Shown here: in pieces, positions 54,495-63,062 of the stretch
Layout of the letters: each line of letters starts with the position of its first letter
Position numbering within the stretch: the first letter of the stretch is position 1
NCBI RefSeq assembly: GCF_030063185.1
Contig: NZ_JASISP010000003.1
Location: 201,124 to 265,123, forward strand
Length of the DNA: 64,000 bases
Direction of reading: 5' to 3'
Source: Arthrobacter sp. H35-D1
GTDB lineage: Bacteria > Actinomycetota > Actinomycetes > Actinomycetales > Micrococcaceae
Notes under the pieces: model-generated
What the model saw: only the letters and a program-made list of their open reading frames with translations
Database searches by the model: none
What the model was told of the DNA's origin: nothing
Translations under genes and position numbers: made by a program

Positions 54495-54568
54495 GGCGGC
54501 ATAGCTCAGTTGGTTAGAGCGCACGACTCATAATCGTGAGGTCCCGGGATCGAGTCCCGGTGCCGCTA
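54495..54568 (+). tRNA. tRNA-Met (anticodon CAT)
   Basis: GGCGGCA at 54495-54501 pairs with TGCCGCT at 54561-54567 with a terminal G-U. The anticodon stem CGACT/AATCG region holds CTCATAA, giving CAT. The GGTTAGAGC D-arm end and GGGATCGAGTCCC T-arm are standard. Elongator rather than initiator identity is likely, given its place beside tRNA-Thr and its paired first position. CCA is not encoded. Confidence 0.95.
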
Positions 54569-54579
54569 CATCAAATAAG

Positions 54580-54621
54580 AACCCGTATTTCCATGCCTTC
54601 GGCCGGAAATGCGGGTTTTTT
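54580..54621 (+). terminator. Terminator of the tRNA pair
   Basis: AACCCGTATTTCC at 54580-54592 pairs with GGAAATGCGGGTT at 54605-54617 (one G-U), followed by a T-run. Confidence 0.93.
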
Positions 54622-54677
54622 GTTGTCCCTGCCACGTGAGTGTGGGTTGACTCGGGCGGCAATGACCCAACGTTCAT

Positions 54678-54708
54678 CTTGTGCGCCCGGTTTATCCGGG
54701 AGCACAAG
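54678..54708. repeat. Short hairpin between the tRNAs and the SDR gene
   Basis: CTTGTGCGCCCGG at 54678-54690 pairs with CCGGGAGCACAAG at 54696-54708, one mismatch, around loop TTTAT. No T-run; role unknown. Confidence 0.6.
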
Positions 54709-54837
54709 TGAATAACTGCAGCATTTTCGCTCTGGGCGTCAGCGGCCCCGGCGGACGAAGCTCTAATGCCGGCCGTGGCGTAGGCTGCGAATAACAGGCT
54801 GCGTCTCAGCGGCAAGCACCCATCGGAAGGAACAGCG

Positions 54838-55503
54838 ATGCTCAAGAAGACATTGATTATTGGCGGACATGGGAAAGTGGCACTTTTACTGGCGCCGTTG
54901 TTGAAGCAAGCCGGGACCGAGGTGACGGCCGTGATCCGCAATGCAGAACACATTGACGATGTGGTGGCCGCCGGGGCCACACCGGTAATGCACGACGTCG
55001 CTTCCTCCTCGGTTGCCGAGCTCACCGACCTGTTCGCCGGCCAGGACGCCGTCATCTGGTCCGCAGGGTCGGGGGGTGGAAGCGACGAGACCACTTACGC
55101 TGTGGACCGCGACGCAGCCATCGCCTCGATGGAGGCCGCCGTGGCGGCAGGCGTGCAGCGCTATGTCATGGTCTCCTACCTGGGCGCCGGGCCGGACCAC
55201 GGTGTGCCGCCGGAGAACAGCTTCTTTGCCTACGCCGAGGCAAAAGCGGCAGCGGATGCACACCTGCGCTCAAGCCAGCTGGCGTGGACCATCCTCGCCC
55301 CCGGCTCCTTGACGCTGGATGCCCCCACCGCCTTGATCAATCCGACGGCTGCCAGCGAGCGGGACGAAGCGGACTCCGGGCACACCTCGCGGGCCAATGT
55401 GGCCCTGGTTGCCGCTGCGGTCCTGGAACGGCCGGACACCATCATGCGCACCATCGAGTTCACCGACGGAACCGTGCCCATTGCGGAGGCGCTGAACCCC
55501 TAA
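54838..55503 (+). CDS. NAD(P)H-binding SDR-like protein
   Basis: A 221-residue atypical SDR (NmrA/YwnB-like). The Rossmann motif at the start is LIIGGHGKVALLLAPLLKQA, and the middle has YVMVSYLGAG with AYAEAKAAADAHL as the YxxxK region. Such proteins act as reductases or redox sensors. GGAAGGA precedes ATG 54838. Its stop codon lies in a 15-bp repeat that provides two further in-frame stops. Confidence 0.85.
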   Translation: MLKKTLIIGGHGKVALLLAPLLKQAGTEVTAVIRNAEHIDDVVAAGATPVMHDVASSSVAELTDLFAGQDAVIWSAGSGGGSDETTYAVDRDAAIASMEAAVAAGVQRYVMVSYLGAGPDHGVPPENSFFAYAEAKAAADAHLRSSQLAWTILAPGSLTLDAPTALINPTAASERDEADSGHTSRANVALVAAAVLERPDTIMRTIEFTDGTVPIAEALNP

Positions 55504-55535
55504 AGGCTGAGCCCCTAAAGGCTGAACCCGTAAAG
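55491..55535. repeat. Triplicated 15-bp unit containing the stop codon
   Basis: GCTGAACCCCTAAAG occurs three times in a row (55491, 55506, 55521) with one or two changes. Because the period is 15, each copy supplies a TAA in the same frame, so the gene ends in three successive stops. Confidence 0.93.
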
Positions 55536-55543
55536 TAGGCCCT

Positions 55544-57118
55544 GTGGAACAGCTGATATTGATCATTGGACTCCTTTTCGCCACCGTGATTGCGGTGGGT
55601 CTGGGGGACAGGCTGAAGCTGCCATATCCGGTGCTCATGCTCATCATGGCCGGCGCGCTGACCTTCATTCCAGGGTTCCCCGACCTGCGGATCGACCCTG
55701 AGCTGATCCTGCCGATCTTTTTGCCGCCGCTGCTTTTCGCCACCGCACAAAAGAGCTCCTGGGCCGTGTTCCGGATCCGCTGGCGCACCATCTTGTTGCT
55801 GGCTGTGGCGCTGGTGGCCGTATCCACGGCCGCGGTGGCCGGTACCGCGTGGCTGCTGATTCCCAGCATTGGCATTCCTGCAGCGGTGGCGCTGGGAGCC
55901 ATGTGTGCCCCGCCGGACCCGGTGGCCGTGGAATCGGTGGCCGGGCGCGTTCACATGCCGCGACGGCTCAGGTCCGTGCTTCAAAGCGAGGGCTTGTTCA
56001 ACGATGCGGCCGCCATCGTGATTTTCCAGACAGCAGTGGCCAGTGCCACCAGCGGACAGCCCTTTGGGTTGGGCGTCATTGGAAGTTTCCTGTTGGGTGC
56101 CGCCGTCGCCGTCCTGGTGGGTATGCTCATGGGCCGCGTCACTGGTCTGATCGCCACTTTTATCACCTCATCGGTAGCCCGCAGCGCCGTGACGCTAGTG
56201 GTGCCTTTTGCCGCCTACATCCTGGCCGATGAACTGCATGCCTCAGGCGTCATTGCCGTGGTGGTCACAGCACTGGAAATAAAACGCCATGCCCGCGCCG
56301 AAGACGCCAGTGAACGCCTCACCCGAGCCGCTTTTTGGGATGTGGTGGAGCTGCTTGTGACAGGACTTGCCTTTGGCCTCGTGGGCCTGGAGGTCAGGGA
56401 AGTCATCAAGGTGGAAGGCGCGGCCATTTGGGGCATGTTGCCCTTGGCTGTGGCAATCAGCGTGCTTGTTATCCTCGTCAGGTTCCTCTGGTTTGGCCTG
56501 CTTGCGCTCTTGTCCAGGAAGAACGACGACGCGCTGCCGCCCACCGGCCTCAAGGACGTGGTGATATTGACGTGGTGCGGCATGCGCGGGCTGGCGACGC
56601 TGGCACTGGCACTGGCCCTGCCGACAGCACTCCCGACGGGTGAGGCGTTCCCTGGGCGGCACGAGATCATTGTGGTGGCTTGCGCCGTGCTGCTGGCAAC
56701 CCTTGTGCTGCCCGGCCTGACACTTCCTTGGCTCATGCGTGTGCTGAAGGCCACCGACGACGGCTCCGGGGAACGCGAAGCAACCAAGGTTCTGGCCATG
56801 CGCGCCCAGGACGCGGCGGTCTCCGCTTTGCGCAGCAACGGGCTGATCAAGAACCTGCCGCCGGAAAAGCACACACTTGTGAAGAAAAAAATGCAGCGAC
56901 TGTATGCTGAACTTCTGGACGGGACCCTGAGCGACGAGCCCCCGGAGGAACGCCGACGCCGGGGACGGGAACTGACCATTGCCGTGCAAACCATCGCCCT
57001 CAATGCCGCGCGGTCCGAAGTGATCAGTGCCCGGAACGAGCCTGGAGCTGATCCTGAAGTTGTGGACAGGGTGCTGCAGCAGCTCGACTTGCGTACCATG
57101 ATCATGCCTGAGGCATAA
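55544..57118 (+). CDS. Sodium/proton antiporter, CPA1 family
   Basis: A 524-residue transporter with about twelve helices (residues 3-400) and a cytoplasmic tail. CPA1 motifs are FLPPLLFATAQ, CAPPDPVAVESV with the ion-binding Asp, and SEGLFNDAAAIVIFQ. It exports Na+ or K+ for protons. The start is GTG 55544, eight bases after the end of the 15-bp repeat. The tail is helical and charged, possibly regulatory. Confidence 0.92.
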   Translation: MEQLILIIGLLFATVIAVGLGDRLKLPYPVLMLIMAGALTFIPGFPDLRIDPELILPIFLPPLLFATAQKSSWAVFRIRWRTILLLAVALVAVSTAAVAGTAWLLIPSIGIPAAVALGAMCAPPDPVAVESVAGRVHMPRRLRSVLQSEGLFNDAAAIVIFQTAVASATSGQPFGLGVIGSFLLGAAVAVLVGMLMGRVTGLIATFITSSVARSAVTLVVPFAAYILADELHASGVIAVVVTALEIKRHARAEDASERLTRAAFWDVVELLVTGLAFGLVGLEVREVIKVEGAAIWGMLPLAVAISVLVILVRFLWFGLLALLSRKNDDALPPTGLKDVVILTWCGMRGLATLALALALPTALPTGEAFPGRHEIIVVACAVLLATLVLPGLTLPWLMRVLKATDDGSGEREATKVLAMRAQDAAVSALRSNGLIKNLPPEKHTLVKKKMQRLYAELLDGTLSDEPPEERRRRGRELTIAVQTIALNAARSEVISARNEPGADPEVVDRVLQQLDLRTMIMPEA

Positions 57119-57231
57119 AATGATATATAAATATCGCATGGTGAAAACATGGTGTATTCGTCCAGTGTATGGGGCAAAGCATTGTGGAATGGCACAGGGC
57201 ATCGCCAGCCATTGGAGTATACGGTAGAAGC

Positions 57232-58104
57232 ATGTCTACCACTGTTGGCGATGACGCCGCCTCCGCACCCGTCCGTCCCCGCAACATCCCTGCGGAAATC
57301 GCCCGTTCATGGCTGCTTGTTCCGGCAACCCGTCCGGAGATCTTTGACGAGTCCGCCGCATCGCGCGCCGACGCCGTCGTGCTGGACATTGAAGACGCCG
57401 TGGACCCGAAGAAGAAGGACGGCGCGCGAAACGACGTCATCGACTGGCTGCGCAACGGTGGCGAGGCATGGGTGCGCATCAACGACGTCCACTCGCAGTT
57501 CTGGGCCGACGACGTCGCCAACCTGCGCAACGTCCCCGGACTGTTGGGCGTAATGCTCGCCAAGACCGAGAACGCCGAGCAGGTCAAGGAGACCTACCAC
57601 CGCCTCGATGGCAAGACCCGCGTCCTGGCCCTGGTGGAATCCGCCTTGGGCATCGAGGAAGCCAACAACATTGCCCGGGCTGAAGGCGCCTTCCGCCTGG
57701 CCTTCGGCTCCGGCGACTTCCGCCGCGACACAGGCATGGCCGCCGACCGCGAGGCCATGGCCTACCCGCGTGCCAAGCTCGTTGTCGCCAGCCGCGTTGG
57801 CAACCTGCCGGGCCCCATCGACGGGCCCACTGTGGGCACCAACCACCCGATCCTGCGCGAGCAGTCGGCCATCACGGTCTCCATGGGCATGACCGGCAAG
57901 CTGTGCCTGGCCATCGACCAGACCACCATCATCAACGAGGTCATCAGCCCCACCCCCACCGACGTTGCCTGGGCCACTGACTTCATGAACGACTTCGATG
58001 CCCGCGGCGGCGTCATTCGCGACGGTTCGGACCTGCCCCGCTTGGGCCGCGCGGAAAAGATCATGAAGTTGGCCGTAGCCTACGGAGTCCAGCCGGCGCT
58101 CTAA
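57232..58104 (+). CDS. HpcH/HpaI aldolase / citrate-lyase beta-like protein
   Basis: A 290-residue TIM-barrel protein of the CitE/malyl-CoA lyase superfamily. It shows SWLLVPATRPEIFDESAAS, VVLDIEDAVDPKKKDGARN with the acidic metal ligands, and VLALVESALGIEEANNIA with the catalytic Glu. Freestanding CitE proteins do not belong to citrate lyase; they cleave or hydrolyse short acyl-CoA thioesters. Substrate is unknown here. ATG 57232 follows AGAAG. Confidence 0.87.
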   Translation: MSTTVGDDAASAPVRPRNIPAEIARSWLLVPATRPEIFDESAASRADAVVLDIEDAVDPKKKDGARNDVIDWLRNGGEAWVRINDVHSQFWADDVANLRNVPGLLGVMLAKTENAEQVKETYHRLDGKTRVLALVESALGIEEANNIARAEGAFRLAFGSGDFRRDTGMAADREAMAYPRAKLVVASRVGNLPGPIDGPTVGTNHPILREQSAITVSMGMTGKLCLAIDQTTIINEVISPTPTDVAWATDFMNDFDARGGVIRDGSDLPRLGRAEKIMKLAVAYGVQPAL

Positions 58105-58132
58105 GCACCAGCGCTTCTGCTTTAGCGAAGAT

Positions 58133-58166
58133 TGTGGGGCATTCCGGTTCGCCGGAGTGCCCCACA
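58133..58166 (+). terminator. Terminator with a TTCG loop
   Basis: TGTGGGGCATTCCGG at 58133-58147 pairs with CCGGAGTGCCCCACA at 58152-58166, one T-G wobble, around the stable loop TTCG. It ends the CitE-like gene. Confidence 0.82.
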
Positions 58167-58259
58167 CCTGTCTCCACTGTTCCCAACGGCTCGGCACTGC
58201 CGACTGTCCTGCATTTCCGGCTGCGCCGGGGATGCATGCTTCACGGCTAGACTGGGGCT

Positions 58260-58532
58260 GTGCTTAACGACTTTTGGGAAACCGCTCCGGCCGGCTACAA
58301 ATACGCGGTCTTTGCCGGTATGGGCCTCACCTTCATCGGCATCGTCATTATTGTCCTCGGTGCCGTGACCACCACTCCCGCGATGACCTACATCGGTCTG
58401 CCGTTGATCGGCGTCGGGCTGCTGGCGCACATGGCGTCCCTGGGGTTGCGCGGACGCAACATCCGCAAGGAAATGAAAGCTGCCGAGAAGCGCAGTGCGG
58501 AGAAAGAAGCCCTGAAACACCGCAAGGCCTAA
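58260..58532 (+). CDS. Small two-helix membrane protein
   Basis: A 90-residue protein of unknown role. Two helices (about residues 17-38 and 43-62) are joined by a short turn and followed by a basic, charged tail rich in Lys, Glu and Ala. The start is GTG 58260. The form is that of a small actinobacterial membrane protein; no domain is recognised. Confidence 0.65.
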   Translation: MLNDFWETAPAGYKYAVFAGMGLTFIGIVIIVLGAVTTTPAMTYIGLPLIGVGLLAHMASLGLRGRNIRKEMKAAEKRSAEKEALKHRKA

Positions 58533-58595
58533 GACTCGCGGCAAACGCCTCTGCTGCGTGGACCCCACTGCTTGTACGCCGCCAGCGTTGGTGGC

Positions 58596-60131
58596 TTAGC
58601 GGCCGGCGGAACGCAGCGTGCGCAGGCACATGACTGCTGCACCGAGCATGAGCACAACGCCCACCATGGCGACAATGCCGGAGCCGGAATCGAAGGCATG
58701 CTTGGCCGATGCCAAAAGTGCAGCGCCCTGTTGCGGAGGCAGGGAACTGGCCACATCGATGGCGCCACCCAGGGTTTGCCCTGCGGAATCCTTGCTCGCC
58801 ATGGACAGGCCGGCAGGGAGCACAACATTCATCTTGTACGCGGCCGCCAAAACACTGCCCAAAATTGCGGTTCCCAGCACCGACCCCACTTCATAGGCGG
58901 TTTCCGAGATGGCGGAGGCGGCGCCGGCCTTGGCCGGGGGAGCGGCGGAGAGGATCAGGTCGTTGGAAATGGTTTCCGCCATGCCCACGCCCGCACCAAG
59001 AACCGCGAAGGCGGCGATGATGCCTGCCACCGAGCCGTCGGTGTTCAACCACACGATCAGGAATCCGGCGGCGTTCAGCAACAGCCCCCCAGCCACCAGC
59101 CGAGAGGGCTTGACGTGGTTGGCCAGCTTGGCCACCACCAGGCCCGAGACGATCGTGATGGCGAGCCCGGGGACCAGCACAAATGCTGCGTGGGTGGGGG
59201 AGAGCCCAACCACCAGTTGCAAGTGCTGGGTGACGAAGTAGAGGAAGCCGACAAGGGAAAAAATGCTCAGCAGATTTGCCAGCACGCCGCCGCTGAAAAC
59301 CGGGTTCCTGAACAAGCTCATGTCCATCATGGGGTGTGCACGGCGCAGCTGGCGCCGCACAAAGACCACTCCCAGGGCGATGCCTGCAAGGATGAACGCC
59401 ATGTTCACGGCGGAGACGCCGGACTGCGCAATTTCCTTGATGCCAATCAGGGTGGGCACCATGGCGCCAAAAGAGAGCAGGATGCTGACGGGATCGATCC
59501 TTCCCGGCGACGGGTCCTTGGATTCAGTCACAAAGATCGGAGCCATGATCAGCAACGGAATGAGAACCGGCACTGAGAGCAGGAACACTGCACCCCACCA
59601 GAAGTGTTCCAAGATAAAGCCGCCAATGATGGGCCCCAGGGCGGCGCCTCCCGAGAAGCCGGCGGCCCAAACAGCGATGGCCGTTCGGCGCTGGGCAGGA
59701 TCCAGGAACAAGTTGCGGATCAGCGACAGTGTTGACGGCATCAGCATGGCGCCAAAGAATCCGAGCAAGGCGCGGTAGCCAATCAGGGCACCTGCGGACG
59801 GGGCGAAGGCAGCCATGACGGAAACCACGGCAAAGCCGGTGCTGCCAATCAGCAGCAGCCTCCGCCGACCGAACCTGTCTGCCATGCTGCCCATGGGCAC
59901 CAGCAGCGCGGCAAGCACCAGCGGGTAAACGTCAATGATCCACAGCAGTTCCGCGGCCGAGGGGATCAGTGCCAGCGAGATGGAGGGGATGGCAAAACTG
60001 AGCACCGTGTTGTCAACGGAGACAAGCAACACGGGCAGCATCAAGACAGCCAAGGCGATCCATGAACGGATGCCCGCCCGGGGCGGGGACTTGGAAGAGT
60101 CGATGCTGAGGGTGCGGGTTGTCAGTGCCAT
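58596..60131 (-). CDS. DHA2-family MFS exporter (QacA/SmvA-like)
   Basis: A 511-residue, fourteen-helix exporter. Landmarks are VDNTVLSFAIPSISLAL in helix 1, GSMADRFGRRRLLLIG for motif A, and GFSGGAALGPIIGGFILEHF for motif C. It resembles QacA/SmvA drug pumps. It is divergent from a TetR gene with a strong palindrome between them, so it is probably induced by a ligand of that repressor. Confidence 0.92.
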   Translation of the reverse strand: MALTTRTLSIDSSKSPPRAGIRSWIALAVLMLPVLLVSVDNTVLSFAIPSISLALIPSAAELLWIIDVYPLVLAALLVPMGSMADRFGRRRLLLIGSTGFAVVSVMAAFAPSAGALIGYRALLGFFGAMLMPSTLSLIRNLFLDPAQRRTAIAVWAAGFSGGAALGPIIGGFILEHFWWGAVFLLSVPVLIPLLIMAPIFVTESKDPSPGRIDPVSILLSFGAMVPTLIGIKEIAQSGVSAVNMAFILAGIALGVVFVRRQLRRAHPMMDMSLFRNPVFSGGVLANLLSIFSLVGFLYFVTQHLQLVVGLSPTHAAFVLVPGLAITIVSGLVVAKLANHVKPSRLVAGGLLLNAAGFLIVWLNTDGSVAGIIAAFAVLGAGVGMAETISNDLILSAAPPAKAGAASAISETAYEVGSVLGTAILGSVLAAAYKMNVVLPAGLSMASKDSAGQTLGGAIDVASSLPPQQGAALLASAKHAFDSGSGIVAMVGVVLMLGAAVMCLRTLRSAGR

Positions 60132-60144
60132 CCAACAATTCTAA

Positions 60145-60179
60145 ACCGTCCAGCCGGTACAGTAAACCGACTGGACGGT
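60145..60179. promoter_or_regulatory. Candidate TetR operator palindrome
   Basis: ACCGTCCAGCCGGT at 60145-60158 and ACCGACTGGACGGT at 60166-60179 form 14-bp arms with one mismatch around ACAGTAA. It lies in the 78-bp gap between the divergent MFS and tetR-type genes, overlapping both promoters. Confidence 0.78.
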
Positions 60180-60209
60180 GCAGTTCATCACTTCTTGTAG
60201 TGTGGACTA

Positions 60210-60776
60210 ATGACTAATCAACCCCCGGCACGCGATCGGGTTCTTGCTGCCTATGCGGACCTGCTCATCAGCGACGGCCCCCGGGCAGCAACCCTGGATG
60301 CCGTGGCCGCCTCGGCGGGCGTGTCCAAGGGCGGTCTGTTGTACCACTTCAAGAGCAAGGAAACGCTGACCGAGGGCCTCCTGAGCAAACTGCGGGAATA
60401 CGCCGAGCAGGACTGTGCCGCCATGGCACAGGACCCGGAAGGCTGCGCCAGCTATTACATTCGCACCAGCGTCTTTGGCGGCACTCCCTTCGACCGGGCC
60501 ATCGTTGCCGCCTCGCGCCTCATTCAAAGCGACGATGGCGCCGTTCGGAACACCCTCTCCGAGCTCCATGCCCGCTGGCTTGAACTGATTCTGAGCGATG
60601 TGGGGGATCCAACCGTGGCCCGTGCGGTCATGCTGCTTGGCGACGGCATGTACTACAACGCAGCACTTTTCGGCTTCCCCGCAGGTGCCGAACAGCAGCA
60701 AGACCCGCAGGAAAACATGGATGTGGCGTCGCTGTTGGACATCGTGGCGAAAATGCGGTCCGGAACGCGGGCCTAG
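60210..60776 (+). CDS. TetR-family transcriptional repressor
   Basis: A 188-residue repressor. The N-terminal helix-turn-helix reads ATLDAVAASAGVSKGGLLYH followed by FKSKETL; the rest is the helical ligand-binding domain. It is divergent from the DHA2 pump and the palindrome between them is its likely operator. A repressor that leaves DNA on binding a toxic compound is the expected logic. Confidence 0.93.
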   Translation: MTNQPPARDRVLAAYADLLISDGPRAATLDAVAASAGVSKGGLLYHFKSKETLTEGLLSKLREYAEQDCAAMAQDPEGCASYYIRTSVFGGTPFDRAIVAASRLIQSDDGAVRNTLSELHARWLELILSDVGDPTVARAVMLLGDGMYYNAALFGFPAGAEQQQDPQENMDVASLLDIVAKMRSGTRA

Positions 60777-60814
60777 TGCGCGCCGCACAGGGTCCGGACG
60801 ATAGGCTTTAGCCC

Positions 60815-61264
60815 ATGACCATCAATCCCGAGCTGCAGGGGCGCAGCTACCCATCAAACGAAATCTACAGCGTCGGCAGGGAATCCATTCGTGACTTCGC
60901 CCGCGCCGTCAAGGCCGGCAATTCTGCGCACTTTGACGTGGCGGCGGCCCGGGAATTGGGCCATGCCGATTTGGTGGCTCCCCCCACGTACGCCATCATC
61001 GTCGCCCAACGTGCCGATGCCTTACTGATCAACGACCCCGACTCCGGCATCGACTTCACCCGGGTTGTGCACGCTGAACAGCGTTTCACCCACCACCGCG
61101 CCATTGTTGCCGGAGACGAGCTCGTCGCCGAACTCCACGTTGACGGCGTGCGCGGCATGGGAGGCGGCGCCATGATCACCACCCGTGCCGAAATCTCAAC
61201 TGTGGCCGGAGAATCCGTTGCCACCACCGTGTCCGCCATTTTGGTGCGCGGGGAAGGGCAGTAA
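60815..61264 (+). CDS. MaoC N-terminal-domain dehydratase (HadA-like)
   Basis: A 149-residue hot-dog protein of the FAS1-like/HadA group. Markers are GRESIRDFARAVKAGNSAHF, APPTYAIIVAQ and VVHAEQRFTHHRAIVAGDEL. In mycobacteria HadA lacks the catalytic residues and forms a heterodimer with HadB to dehydrate 3-hydroxyacyl-ACP. It abuts the next gene by one base (TAATG), as expected for such a pair. Confidence 0.88.
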   Translation: MTINPELQGRSYPSNEIYSVGRESIRDFARAVKAGNSAHFDVAAARELGHADLVAPPTYAIIVAQRADALLINDPDSGIDFTRVVHAEQRFTHHRAIVAGDELVAELHVDGVRGMGGGAMITTRAEISTVAGESVATTVSAILVRGEGQ

Positions 61265-61704
61265 TGACCAAGTCAGCGTTGAACATTGCAGATTTGTCCG
61301 TCGGCACCGAGATCGGAACGCGAACCATCGAGATTACTCGTGCCGACCTGGTCAAGTACGCTGGCGCATCGGGGGATTTCAACCCCATTCACTGGAACGA
61401 GCGCTTCGCCCGCGAGGTGGAACTGCCCGGCGTCATTGCCCACGGCATGTTCACCATGGGCGCGGCTGTCCAACTGGTCACCGACTGGGCCGGGGACCCC
61501 TCCGCCGTCGTGTCTTATGGCACGCGCTTTACCAAGCCGGTCCCCGTCGCGGACCTTGACGGGGAGCCGGGCGCCGTGGTTGAAGTGACAGGGGTGGTGG
61601 GTGCACTGGATTCCGACGCCCGGACCGCCAGGATCGATTTGACCGTCACCTTGGAAGGACAAAAGGTTCTGGTCAAGGCGCAAGCCCTGGTCCGCATGGC
61701 GTGA
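61264..61704 (+). CDS. MaoC-like hydratase/dehydratase (HadB-like)
   Basis: A 146-residue hot-dog protein with the hydratase-2 motif: ASGDFNPIHWNERFAREVEL contains the catalytic Asp38 and His43, followed by PGVIAHGMFTMGA. It pairs with the gene before it as HadA/HadB. It overlaps the following MFS gene by four bases (GTGA), so all four genes up to murB form one transcript. Confidence 0.9.
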   Translation: MTKSALNIADLSVGTEIGTRTIEITRADLVKYAGASGDFNPIHWNERFAREVELPGVIAHGMFTMGAAVQLVTDWAGDPSAVVSYGTRFTKPVPVADLDGEPGAVVEVTGVVGALDSDARTARIDLTVTLEGQKVLVKAQALVRMA

Positions 61705-63062
61705 GCACTGCAACCTCCGCGAACACTGCAACTTCCGCGAAAATTGTGGCCTTGTGGCGCAACGGTGTATTCGTTGCGTACGCCGGTTCCGGGCTGGTCT
61801 TTGCCACGTGGGTTTCGCGCATTCCCGCCATCCGCGACGACCTCGGACTGACTCCCGGCCAAGTGGGCCTCATGCTGCTGTGCATGTCGCTGGGCTCCTT
61901 TGTCTCGGTGGCGGCCTCCGGGCTGGTCGTGCTGCGGTTGGGGTCGAAACTGACAACCCGGCTGGGCATCCTCATTCAAACCGTTGGCTTTGTCGTCATG
62001 GGTTTGGGAGCCACGGTGTTTTCAGAAACGCTGGTCGTCGGGACCGGCCTGATTTTGGTTGGTCTGGGCACTGGCAGCTACAACACCGCCTGCAACATTG
62101 AGGGCGCTGCCGTGGAGCGGGCCTTGCGGCGGCACATCATGCCGCGCCTGCACGGGTCTTTCAGCATTGGCACGGTGGTTGGCGCCGGTCTGGGTGCGCT
62201 GGCCGCATCCATGCACGTTCCCGTACTCATCCATCTGGGCGTGATTGCGGTTGCCGTGTTCATTGCAGTGCTGATAGGCACCGGCTACTACCAGGCCGAC
62301 AAACTCACAAACGCCGCAGCGATGGTGGATGTGAGCGATTCAAGTGCCGTCGCTGGCACGGGGCCCATCCCCATCGTGCCGGCGGGCAGCCGCGGCAGCC
62401 GCGGCAGCGCAGAGAAAAACAACGCTGCCGCGGCCAAACGTTCAGGCAAGGCCAAGATTGCCGCTGCGTGGCGTGACCCGCGGACCCTCATGCTCGGCGC
62501 CCTGGTGCTGGGACTTGGTCTGGCCGAAGGTGCGGCAGGGGACTGGGTGGCCCTGGCCATGGTTGACGGCTACCAAACAACACCGGCCATCGGCGCCGTC
62601 GGCTACGGCATCTTCGTCTCCGCCATGACCATTGGCCGCTTCGCCGGAACCGTGGTCCTGGACCGTTACGGACGCGTTATTGTGCTGCGGGTTGGCGCGG
62701 CACTGGCAGTGGTGGGCTTGGGACTCTTTGTATTTGCGCCCAACCAGGAAATTGCCTTGGTCGCGCTCATCTTCTGGGGCCTGGGGTCGGCATTGGGCTT
62801 CCCCGTGGCCATGTCGGCGGCTTCCGACGACCCCGAACACGCCGCCGCCCGCGTTTCAGTGGTTTCCACCGTGGGCTACGGCGCCTTCCTGGGCGGTCCG
62901 CCGCTGTTGGGGCTGCTGGCAGAGCACGTTGGCGTGTTGCATTCATTGCTCGCCGTGCTTGGCATGCTGGTCGTGGCTTTCATCCTCACCCCCGTGGTGC
63001 GCAAGCCGAAATACCTGGAGAACGACGACGTGGCGCGCCCACAAGATAGTGTGGAACGGTGA
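61701..63062 (+). CDS. MFS transporter (YbjJ/fucose-permease-like)
   Basis: A 453-residue, twelve-helix transporter of the FHS-like MFS group. The first helices contain VFVAYAGSGLVFATWVSRIP and DDLGLTPGQVGLMLL, and the seventh helix begins LMLGALVLGLGLAEGAAGDW. A basic linker separates the two halves. It starts with GTG inside the end of the HadB-like gene and overlaps the murB start by four bases. Substrate is unknown. Confidence 0.88.
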   Translation: MSTATSANTATSAKIVALWRNGVFVAYAGSGLVFATWVSRIPAIRDDLGLTPGQVGLMLLCMSLGSFVSVAASGLVVLRLGSKLTTRLGILIQTVGFVVMGLGATVFSETLVVGTGLILVGLGTGSYNTACNIEGAAVERALRRHIMPRLHGSFSIGTVVGAGLGALAASMHVPVLIHLGVIAVAVFIAVLIGTGYYQADKLTNAAAMVDVSDSSAVAGTGPIPIVPAGSRGSRGSAEKNNAAAAKRSGKAKIAAAWRDPRTLMLGALVLGLGLAEGAAGDWVALAMVDGYQTTPAIGAVGYGIFVSAMTIGRFAGTVVLDRYGRVIVLRVGAALAVVGLGLFVFAPNQEIALVALIFWGLGSALGFPVAMSAASDDPEHAAARVSVVSTVGYGAFLGGPPLLGLLAEHVGVLHSLLAVLGMLVVAFILTPVVRKPKYLENDDVARPQDSVER

